DNA from: Deltaproteobacteria bacterium
GTDB taxonomy: Bacteria; Desulfobacterota; GWC2-55-46
Assembly: GCA_016218105.1 (NCBI GenBank)
Contig: JACRET010000014.1
Span: 1 to 49,848 of the forward strand
DNA length: 49,848 nucleotides
Reading direction: 5' to 3'
Shown here piece by piece: positions 43,887 to 49,848 of this stretch. A program made the translations under genes and the position numbers. The number at the start of each line of letters is the position of its first letter. The stretch's first letter is position 1. The notes beneath the pieces are model-generated. The model ran no database searches. It was not told where the DNA came from and was given only the letters and a program-made list of their open reading frames with translations.

Positions 43887-44308
43887 TGAACGGTAATACA
43901 TACAACCCTCTTCACGATAAGACTGTTCTGATAATAGATGACGAGCAGATCGTAGTGGATGTGATAAAGGAGGTCATCGGCCCGCTGGTAAAGAGGCTGG
44001 ACACCGCCGGAGATGGAATAGACGCTTTGGCCAAGGCGCTGGCCAGCGATTACGATTACATACTCCTTGACATAATGCTCCCGAAGATGAGCGGCATGGA
44101 GATTTTCAAGCTGATTGAAGATTACAAGCCGCACCTCGTAAAGAATATTATTTTCATCACAGGAGACATAGAGACTGTAGATATCAGAAATCATATCAGG
44201 AAAAGCGGTTGCCGGGTGCTGGATAAGCCGTTTATGATCAAAGAACTCTTCAATGTGATGACCTGTTGCGAACACCTCGCCGGCGCCATTTCTAAAGCTC
44301 CCCTGTAA
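43886..44308 (+). CDS. Stand-alone receiver protein
   Basis: A 140-aa receiver with phospho-Asp D62 in YILLDIMLPKMSG and Lys in VLDKPFMIKELF. It closely resembles the C-terminal receiver of the upstream kinase (both have KPHL/KPYL, VFLTGD/IFITGD, GCR and KPF-KEL). This suggests tandem duplication. The start overlaps the kinase stop by one base. It could be a phosphate sink or relay for that kinase. A terminator follows. Confidence 0.9.
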   Translation: MNGNTYNPLHDKTVLIIDDEQIVVDVIKEVIGPLVKRLDTAGDGIDALAKALASDYDYILLDIMLPKMSGMEIFKLIEDYKPHLVKNIIFITGDIETVDIRNHIRKSGCRVLDKPFMIKELFNVMTCCEHLAGAISKAPL

Positions 44309-44331
44309 TCCAGCTAAAACCCGGAACCGCT

Positions 44332-44361
44332 AAGGAGGCCCAGAATCTTTGGGCCTCCTTT
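44332..44361 (+). terminator. Intrinsic terminator after the receiver gene
   Basis: AAGGAGGCCCA pairs with TGGGCCTCCTT, loop GAATCTT in part. The T run is short. Confidence 0.8.
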
Positions 44362-44393
44362 AGTTTCAGGCCCATCCGTCCGATAATAATGTA

Positions 44394-44422
44394 TTGACTT
44401 ACCTTTTTGTAAAACTTACAAT
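44394..44422 (+). promoter_or_regulatory. Sigma-70 promoter of the NtrC-type regulator gene
   Basis: TTGACT, a 17-base spacer, TACAAT. It lies between the upstream terminator and the gene at 44505, giving it separate transcription. Confidence 0.75.
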
Positions 44423-44504
44423 TTAAGCGGATAAAAGCCGTTTTTTCGCTGAAATACAGGCATATCCCTGACATTTCACGCTTTTATTTTCGCCGGAGCC
44501 GGTC

Positions 44505-45908
44505 ATGAAAAAGATAATGGTTGTAGACGATGACGAAAAAAATGTGCTGGACATAGCCGAGAACCTTGAGAGAGAGGGATACAGGGCGGCTACTTTTACG
44601 AGCGCGATAAATGCCATAGCCGCGCTTGATGCCGTTAAGGACATAGACCTCGTCATAACCGACATACGGATGCCCGTCATGGACGGCACGGAGATGCTGA
44701 AGGCCACCCTGAAGGGCAAGAGGCCCGTGCCCGTAATAGTCCTCACCGGTTTCGGAGACGTCGATACCGCCGTAAACATAATGAAGGCCGGGGCGAGCGA
44801 TTTTCTATGCAAGCCCATCAGCAGCAAGGAACTGATCGTAAGGATCAAAAAAGTGCTTGAGAAGCAGGAGCTCGCGGATGAGGTGGCTGTTTTAAGGAGA
44901 CGCCTGGAGACCGTCGAGTCGTTCCATGCCATAGTCGGCAAGAGCAAAAAGATGATCGAGGTCTACGGCCTCATCGATTCTGTGGCGAGCACCGACATTA
45001 CAGTCCTCGTCCGCGGTGAGACCGGCACTGGCAAGGAGCTTGTCGCGCGCGCCATCCATGAGGCAAGCGACAGGAAGGCAGAGCCGTTCATCCCCATAAG
45101 CTGCACCGCCATACAGGAGACCCTCCTTGAATCTGAACTATTCGGGCATGAAAAGGGCTCTTTTACCGGCGCGCACGCGTTAAAGACAGGCAAACTCGAA
45201 TCAGCCGGCTACGGCACGGTATTCCTGGACGAAATAGGCGATACCTCGCCGGACATCCAGGCAAAGCTCCTCAGAGTGCTGCAGGAGAGGGAATTTGAGA
45301 GGGTTGGCGGCATCAAACAGATAAAGCTCAACGCCAGAGTGATCGCCGCCACGAACAGAGATCTGGAACAGGCGGTGGCGGATGGGAAGTTCAGGGAGGA
45401 CTTGTATTACAGGCTTAATGTCGTTCAGATTGACGTGCCGCCGCTCCGTGAGCGTGAAGAGGATATAATAAAGCTTGCGGTTCATTTTCTGGATTTTTTT
45501 AAAAAGCGTTACGAGAAGAACATCGAAGGTTTCACGCCCTCAGCCATAGAGCAACTCCTTGAGCACAGCTGGCCCGGAAACGTGAGGGAGCTCCGAAACG
45601 CTATCGAAAGGACTGTCCTGACAAATCCGAGAAAGTGGATAGACAGGATCTCAAAGCTTGAGACCCAAAAAGGCCTGAAGGATAATTTCGGAGATCTGCC
45701 GGGAAAACTCTCTTATGTAAAGGCCAGAGAATCGGTAAGCCAGGAATTGGAGAAGGCCTACCTCGTCCAGTTCATGCGGCAGGAAAAGGGACAGATAAAC
45801 AGGGTCGCGGAGCTGATGGGGGTAAGCACCAGGACTATCAGCCGCAGCCTTGAGAAGTTCGGGCTTGACAAGGTGCTCTTTAAAAAGGACACAACTGAAA
45901 AAGCCTGA
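44505..45908 (+). CDS. Sigma-54-dependent response regulator (NtrC family)
   Basis: A 467-aa three-domain activator. The receiver has phospho-Asp D53 in DLVITDIRMPVMDG. The AAA+ domain has Walker A GETGTGKELVARAIH, the sigma-54 contact loop GSFTGA (Ser for the usual Ala, a common variant), Walker B TVFLDEIGD and the sensor regions ARVIAATNRDL and WPGNVREL. The Fis-type helix-turn-helix is INRVAELMGVSTRTISRSLEKF. It is the natural output partner for the hybrid kinase just upstream, whose promoter is sigma-54 type. Confidence 0.95.
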   Translation: MKKIMVVDDDEKNVLDIAENLEREGYRAATFTSAINAIAALDAVKDIDLVITDIRMPVMDGTEMLKATLKGKRPVPVIVLTGFGDVDTAVNIMKAGASDFLCKPISSKELIVRIKKVLEKQELADEVAVLRRRLETVESFHAIVGKSKKMIEVYGLIDSVASTDITVLVRGETGTGKELVARAIHEASDRKAEPFIPISCTAIQETLLESELFGHEKGSFTGAHALKTGKLESAGYGTVFLDEIGDTSPDIQAKLLRVLQEREFERVGGIKQIKLNARVIAATNRDLEQAVADGKFREDLYYRLNVVQIDVPPLREREEDIIKLAVHFLDFFKKRYEKNIEGFTPSAIEQLLEHSWPGNVRELRNAIERTVLTNPRKWIDRISKLETQKGLKDNFGDLPGKLSYVKARESVSQELEKAYLVQFMRQEKGQINRVAELMGVSTRTISRSLEKFGLDKVLFKKDTTEKA

Positions 45909-45943
45909 CGCTCCGCAGTTCCCCGCCTGGTTCCTTTGACCCC

Positions 45944-45964
45944 GGCCCGTGCGGAGAGCGGGCC
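45944..45964 (+). terminator. Possible terminator after the NtrC-type gene
   Basis: GGCCCG pairs with CGGGCC, loop of nine, followed by CTGCTTTT. The T run is weak. Confidence 0.4.
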
Positions 45965-46002
45965 CTGCTTTTCGGGCAACCCCGCGGACTCAGCGAGGCG
46001 GT

Positions 46003-46374
46003 TCACAGGCTTACCCTGACAACCGTCTTCACATTTCCCCTCACGTTGAAGTCTCCCGTAACCTCCATCTGCCTGGGCTTGAGAAGCTTTACGAGATCAT
46101 CGAAAATGAGGTTGGTTACAGCCTCGTGCGAGATGGCCTTTGTCCGGAAGGAGTTCAGGTATAATTTGAGCGATTTGAGCTCGACGACTTTTTTGTCAGG
46201 CGTGTAGACGACCTTTATGGCCGCGAAGTCCGGATATCCGGACCGCGGGCAAAGACAGGTAAATTCCGGATATGATATCTCGATGGTATAGTCCCTCTCA
46301 GGGTTAGCGTTGTCCCACGGGACGAGTTTCGCCTTATCTATGGCCTTTGCGCCATACTTCTTTTTGTCCGCCAT
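46003..46374 (-). CDS. queF: NADPH-dependent 7-cyano-7-deazaguanine reductase
   Basis: Reduces preQ0 to preQ1 in queuosine synthesis. The 123-aa length matches the short, unimodular form. The catalytic Cys42 is in [13 protein letters not shown]; the substrate/NADPH part is [21 protein letters not shown], seen as [13 protein letters not shown], and His for catalysis follows in ISHEAVTN. It stands alone between convergent and divergent neighbours; the other que genes are elsewhere. No preQ1 riboswitch is evident. Confidence 0.95.
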   Translation of the reverse strand: MADKKKYGAKAIDKAKLVPWDNANPERDYTIEISYPEFTCLCPRSGYPDFAAIKVVYTPDKKVVELKSLKLYLNSFRTKAISHEAVTNLIFDDLVKLLKPRQMEVTGDFNVRGNVKTVVRVSL

Positions 46375-46454
46375 GCTCTTGCTCCTCCTTGTAAAATTTT
46401 ATAATACCAGTTTCGGGCACGGGTTGTAAAGCGCCGCACCGGGGAAAATTTATG

Positions 46455-46489
46455 TTGACAAAGTTGCATAATTTCGCAATTATACAACT
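46455..46489 (+). promoter_or_regulatory. Promoter and palindromic operator of the DsrE-family gene
   Basis: TTGACA (46455-46460), a 17-base spacer, then AATTAT as a weak -10 box. An inverted repeat, AGTTGCATAATT (46462-46473) and AATTATACAACT (46478-46489), with one mismatched pair, covers the spacer and -10 region. This is a repressor-type position. The symmetry resembles Rrf2-family sites, but the regulator is not known. Confidence 0.55.
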
Positions 46490-46490
46490 A

Positions 46491-46565
46491 GCAGGTTGCT
46501 CAAAAAGCTTCAGTGATGAGCGGTGAAGCCAACGAAGCGGAAGATGGGCTTTTTCAGCAGCCTGC
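46491..46565. mobile_element. MITE-like element, short 75-bp form
   Basis: Left end GCAGGTTGCTCAAAAAGC and the complement of the right end, GCAGGCTGCTGAAAAAGC, differ at two positions. It is related to the element at 2656-2813 but lacks its centre. As RNA it would form a long hairpin. It lies between the promoter and the ribosome site of the gene at 46594. Confidence 0.75.
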
Positions 46566-46593
46566 CAATAAAAGTATTGGAAGGAGTTTGCTT

Positions 46594-46944
46594 ATGAACA
46601 CTGTAACTATCGTATTTCAGGACGCGCCTTACGGGAATGAGAAGATGTGGAACGCGCTCAGGCTGTCGCAGGCGTTATTGTCGGTCGGTTCGCACGTAAG
46701 GATATTCCTTTACGGAGACAGCGTCACCGCCGCCAAAAAGGGACAGAACCCGCCGAAGGGATATTATAATATAGGCGATATGATAAAGGGTCTAGTTGAC
46801 AAGGGGGTGGAGGTGAGGTCGTGCCTGACCTGCACCTCCGCGCGCGGCCTGGCGCAGGAAGACTTCATAGAGGGCGTGATCGTGGGCAAGACCATAGACC
46901 TCGCCAGGTGGGTGAATGAGGGCGGACAGGTAATGGTCTTTTAA
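46594..46944 (+). CDS. DsrE-family sulfur-relay-like protein
   Basis: A 116-aa protein of the DsrE/DsrF/YchN fold. Marks: TIVFQDAPYGNEKMWNALRL at the start, VRIFLYGDSVTAAKKGQNPP, and the Cys pair VRSCLTCTSARGL, near the sulfur-carrying Cys position of the family. Likely role: binding or moving sulfane sulfur or redox sensing; no sulfur-relay partner is adjacent. The ATG at 46594 has GGAAGGAG upstream. An in-frame ATG at 46513 lies inside the MITE and is rejected. Confidence 0.82.
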   Translation: MNTVTIVFQDAPYGNEKMWNALRLSQALLSVGSHVRIFLYGDSVTAAKKGQNPPKGYYNIGDMIKGLVDKGVEVRSCLTCTSARGLAQEDFIEGVIVGKTIDLARWVNEGGQVMVF

Positions 46945-47023
46945 TCAGCCCGATAAAAAAAGTACCTTGCCGAACCCCTCAAAAGATACCCTGGCCTTTT
47001 TGCATGAGGCACATTTTATCCTC

Positions 47024-47052
47024 TTGACAAACATAATATTTTTTTGTAATTT
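47024..47052 (+). promoter_or_regulatory. Sigma-70 promoter of the tRNA pair
   Basis: TTGACA, a 17-base spacer, TAATTT, ending 17 bases before the first base of tRNA-Arg. Confidence 0.75.
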
Positions 47053-47069
47053 AAATAGATTCGGTTTTT

Positions 47070-47145
47070 GCGCCTGTAGCTCAGTGGATAGAGCATCGGC
47101 CTCCGAAGCCGAGGGTCGGAGGTTCGAATCCTCTCAGGCGCGCCA
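47070..47145 (+). tRNA. tRNA-Arg (anticodon CCG)
   Basis: Acceptor stem GCGCCTG/CAGGCGC, D arm GCTC/GAGC, anticodon stem TCGGC/GCCGA with loop CTCCGAA, T arm GGAGG-TTCGAAT-CCTCT, discriminator G and encoded CCA. It reads CGG codons. Confidence 0.97.
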
Positions 47146-47193
47146 TTTAAGCCTGAGATAATACGGGTTTGAAGATTGAAATTTAAGGTGGAC

Positions 47194-47269
<76 letters not shown>

Positions 47270-47277
47270 AGATAATC

Positions 47278-47310
47278 AAGGGGTTACAGAGAAATCTGTA
47301 ACCCCTTTTT
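47278..47310 (+). terminator. Intrinsic terminator of the tRNA operon
   Basis: AAGGGGTTACAGA pairs with TCTGTAACCCCTT over a GAAA tetraloop, then T5. It is very similar to the hairpin at 47923-47954. Confidence 0.93.
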
Positions 47311-47453
47311 CATTTCATTGTCCAGTTTTTGTCCAGTGGCGATAACCGGGATGTAAGGCGGGTAAAGGTTCCTGGATATTGGACGATATGACAGAGTAGG
47401 CGCAGGGGGTGCGGAGGCAAATTATATGGATTTGTTGAACGGAGGGTAATCGG

Positions 47454-47831
47454 ATGAAGAGTTTATTTTCTATTGCATTTCTTTTCGTTTGCGCAACGGT
47501 CGCGTTGTATTTCCTGCCTATTAAGCAGGGTTCCGCCCTGTACGGCATAAAGAGCTTTGTTGTCAAGAAAGGCGCATCAATAAAGATGTCGCGGGGCGAT
47601 ACCGCCGATCCTCAACAGGAGCTTCGCTATAAGAAAGAGGAACTGCGGGCGTATAAGGATGCGATAGCCAAAATCGATGCCGCTGACGAACAAATGAAAG
47701 CCGATGCCCCCATTTGTCCCACCACCGGGCAAAAGGCGATAGTGACTATTAGCAGTGATCCCAGGCAGGATCTGCGTAAGAAAATACAAAGATTGGAAAA
47801 TGAGATTGCAGACCTCGAAACCAGGATATAA
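47454..47831 (+). CDS. Orphan exported coiled-coil protein, unknown
   Basis: A 125-aa protein. The N-terminal hydrophobic segment (about 4-22) is a signal peptide or anchor. Two charged helical stretches follow (PQQELRYKKEELRAYKDAIA; DPRQDLRKKIQRLENEIADL), both beginning in a similar D-P-x-Q-x-L-R pattern. Between them is the short Cys-containing loop APICPTTGQKAI. No family is recognised. GGAGGG lies 7 bases before the ATG. It sits between two near-identical terminators after the tRNAs, a usual place for recently gained DNA. Confidence 0.6.
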   Translation: MKSLFSIAFLFVCATVALYFLPIKQGSALYGIKSFVVKKGASIKMSRGDTADPQQELRYKKEELRAYKDAIAKIDAADEQMKADAPICPTTGQKAIVTISSDPRQDLRKKIQRLENEIADLETRI

Positions 47832-47922
47832 GCGCTGATACGTGCAGCCAGGCACGGCAGGTTGGGTGCCGGGGATAGCGCGAAGTTTACCATCCAATCT
47901 CTCCTGACGCACCAATTAAATC

Positions 47923-47954
47923 AAAGGGTTACGGGATTTCCCGTAACCCTTTTT
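47923..47954 (+). terminator. Intrinsic terminator after the orphan gene
   Basis: AAAGGGTTACGGG pairs with CCCGTAACCCTTT over loop ATTT, then T run. The arms and the following TTTTTCATTT match the hairpin at 47278. Confidence 0.9.
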
Positions 47955-48054
47955 CATTTTATATGGTGACAGACTGACGACTAAATGGCAAAATTGCAGG
48001 GTGAATTGACTAACAAGCGCGGCAAGCTGCTTTGTAGATGAAAAAAGAGGACGA

Positions 48055-49848
48055 ATGGCGTTAATCAACCTGAGACAGATTATGATTGGATTTGGAAGCC
48101 CGCTGCTTCTTGATGGAATAGACTTGCAGATTGAAAAGGGCGCGCGGGTCTGCCTCGTCGGGCGCAACGGGGCCGGAAAATCGACCCTTATGAAGGTGAT
48201 CAGCGGAGAGACGCAGCCCGACGGCGGCGATATCACCCGCGCCCCGGGGCTTAAAACCGCCATGCTCTCTCAGGAGGTGCCAAAAGGGCTTAAAGGTACC
48301 GTATTCGAGGTCATAACAGGCGGGCTCGGCGACATATATGGTTTAATGGCTGAGTACCATGCGGCGCTCCAGTCTCTTGACGGCGGAGGAGAAAGCGCCA
48401 TGGCCGGGCTTGAGAGGATACATCATGAGCTGGAGTCAAAAGGCGGCTGGCTGGCCAGCCAGCGGGTAGAGGCCGTAATATCGAGATTGAAACTTCCGGC
48501 GGATACCGAATTTTCCGAGCTCTCCGGTGGCTACAAAAGAAGGGTGCTTCTTGGCAGGGCGCTTGTCGCCGACCCTGACCTGCTCCTTCTGGATGAGCCG
48601 ACGAACCACCTTGATATTGAATCGATAAACTGGCTTGAGGAGTTTCTCCTCGGCTACAGGGGCACGCTTTTGTTCGTGACGCATGACAGGATGCTCCTCC
48701 AGAAGCTCGCCACCCAGATAATAGAGCTTGACCGGGGAAAGCTGATGAACTGGCAATGCGATTACAGAAATTATCTTGAGCGTAAGGAGGCGCTACTTCA
48801 TTCCGAGGCCCAGCAGAACGCCTTGTTCGACAAGAGATTATCCGAGGAAGAGGCATGGGTGAGGCAGGGCATAAAGGCCCGGAGGACGCGTAACGAAGGC
48901 AGGGTCAGGGCCCTGATGGAGATGAGAAAGCTCCGTAAAGAACGGCGCGAACTTGACGGGGGCGCCAGGCTCAGGTCGCAGGATGGGGAGCTTTCAGGAA
49001 AACTGGTCATAGAAGCCAAGGGAGTCTGCTACTCTTACGCCAAGGGCGAGGCGGTAATAAAAGACTTCACCACGTCCATTATCAGGGGGGACAAGGTCGG
49101 CATCATCGGCCCGAACGGCTCCGGAAAAACGACCCTTTTAAAACTGCTCCTCGGGAATTTGGCTCCGGCATCGGGCACCGTCCGTCTGGGGACGCGCCTG
49201 GAGATCTCCTATTTTGACCAGCACAGATCTATCCTCGATGAGGAAAGGACGGTTCAGGACAATATAGGGGACGGCAACGACCAGATCATAATAGACGGGA
49301 AGCCTCGCCACGTAATAGGCTATCTGCAGGACTTCCTCTTTTCTCCCGGGCGGGCGCGCACTCCCGTAAAGGCGCTCTCTGGCGGCGAGAGGAACAGGCT
49401 GGTTCTGGCGAAGCTTTTTGCAAAGCCTTCAAACGTGCTCGTCATGGACGAGCCGACAAACGACCTCGACAGCGAAACGCTCGACCTCCTGGAGGAGCTT
49501 CTTGTCGAGTACCGCGGGACGGTCTTGCTCGTGAGCCATGACAGGGCGTTCCTGAACAACGTGGTTACGAGTACGATAGTCTTTGAAAAAGGCGGGCTGA
49601 ATGAATATATCGGCGGATATGACGACTGGCTCCGCCAGAGGCCCGTTGAGGCTGAAGAGAAAGACGGGAAGAGATCAAGGCAGGAAAGGCAGAAGAAAGA
49701 CAGGCCAGCAAAACTCAGCTTCAATGAAGATAGGGAGCTCAAGGAGTTGCCCGAGAAGATAGAGGCGCTTGAGGCCGAGCAGCAGAGCCTTTACAAGACG
49801 ATGTCAGACCCCGCACTTTACAGGCAGGGCGGGCAAAAGGCTTCCGAA
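48055..49848 (+). CDS. uup: ABC-F ATPase Uup-like, 3' end outside window
   Basis: A soluble protein with two ATP-binding cassettes that works on ribosomes or DNA-related processes. 598 codons are visible and the frame is open at the window edge; the family is about 635 aa. First cassette: Walker A GRNGAGKST, signature LSGGYKRR, Walker B LLLLDEPTNHLD. Second: GPNGSGKTT, LSGGERNR, VMDEPTNDLD. The linker has RTRNEGRVRALMEMRK, typical of Uup. The C-terminal domain starts with KLSFNEDRELKELPEKIEAL, which separates Uup from Ettb/EttA types. AGAGG precedes the ATG. Confidence 0.93.
   Translation, partial: MALINLRQIMIGFGSPLLLDGIDLQIEKGARVCLVGRNGAGKSTLMKVISGETQPDGGDITRAPGLKTAMLSQEVPKGLKGTVFEVITGGLGDIYGLMAEYHAALQSLDGGGESAMAGLERIHHELESKGGWLASQRVEAVISRLKLPADTEFSELSGGYKRRVLLGRALVADPDLLLLDEPTNHLDIESINWLEEFLLGYRGTLLFVTHDRMLLQKLATQIIELDRGKLMNWQCDYRNYLERKEALLHSEAQQNALFDKRLSEEEAWVRQGIKARRTRNEGRVRALMEMRKLRKERRELDGGARLRSQDGELSGKLVIEAKGVCYSYAKGEAVIKDFTTSIIRGDKVGIIGPNGSGKTTLLKLLLGNLAPASGTVRLGTRLEISYFDQHRSILDEERTVQDNIGDGNDQIIIDGKPRHVIGYLQDFLFSPGRARTPVKALSGGERNRLVLAKLFAKPSNVLVMDEPTNDLDSETLDLLEELLVEYRGTVLLVSHDRAFLNNVVTSTIVFEKGGLNEYIGGYDDWLRQRPVEAEEKDGKRSRQERQKKDRPAKLSFNEDRELKELPEKIEALEAEQQSLYKTMSDPALYRQGGQKASE

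Noticed and set aside
46513-46593. Upstream start for the DsrE-family gene
   Set aside because: The added residues are encoded by the MITE, and the true ribosome site lies after it.

Overview
The window is one contiguous piece of a bacterial chromosome with dense, mostly intact housekeeping and metabolic genes. No phage genes, insertion sequences or CRISPR arrays are visible. Gene order and content suggest a Gram-negative, respiring bacterium of the Desulfobacterota (former Deltaproteobacteria) or Nitrospirota type. The clues are fmt next to a DUF116 gene, the serA/hisZ/purA run, the yggS-proC-yggT-divIVA-yggU run, NtrC-type signalling, separate alkB-like siroheme decarboxylase subunits (AhbA/AhbB), cobalamin genes and many two-component proteins. 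Frequent ATA and AGG codons fit that placement. The assignment is inference, because there is no rRNA gene here.

Layout. 1-2.6 kb: fmt (partial), a DUF116 membrane Fe-S protein interrupted by an in-frame TGA exactly where relatives have Cys (possible selenocysteine), and htpX. 2.65-6.7 kb: a MITE-like repeat, a PilZ protein, a membrane-spermidine-synthase-TPR fusion and a TPR lipoprotein. 6.9-12.4 kb (minus): aminotransferase-serA behind a ZTP (pfl) riboswitch, then hisZ-purA. 12.4-16.8 kb (minus): an SCO protein and the four subunits of an A2-type caa3 cytochrome oxidase. 16.8-20.3 kb: divergent ahbBA and nirJ-nirF, that is heme d1 synthesis genes, around a shared palindrome. 20.3-23 kb: a zinc-ribbon protein, a nucleotidyltransferase-like protein and a TPM/LemA pair. 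23.2-27.7 kb: a hybrid sensor kinase, msrA, a SemiSWEET, a leaderless response regulator and a coiled-coil membrane protein. 28-30.8 kb (minus): yggS-proC-yggT-divIVA-yggU. 31-34.2 kb (minus): SpoIIM-like, EamA, rsmE and a small M48 protease. 34.2-41 kb: cobQ, cbiB, a DUF4149 protein, dodecin, a two-gene ADP-forming acyl-CoA synthetase and cobD. 41.2-45.9 kb: a sigma-54-promoted hybrid kinase plus a receiver, then an NtrC-type activator with its own sigma-70 promoter. 46-49.8 kb: queF, a DsrE-family gene behind an operator and a MITE, tRNA-Arg and tRNA-Lys, an orphan secreted protein, and uup (partial).

How the genes fit together. The ZTP riboswitch ties serine synthesis, the main source of one-carbon units, to folate/purine status. 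The oxidase and heme d1 genes point to aerobic respiration plus possible nitrite respiration, although no nirS is present. The 41-46 kb signalling genes look like a self-reinforcing circuit: the sigma-54 activator is transcribed separately and can act on the sigma-54 promoter of its neighbour kinase. The strongest candidates for something undescribed are the UGA-containing DUF116 gene, the riboswitch-serine wiring, and the MITE that forms almost the whole 5' leader of the DsrE-family gene. All product calls come from reading motifs; no database search was run.
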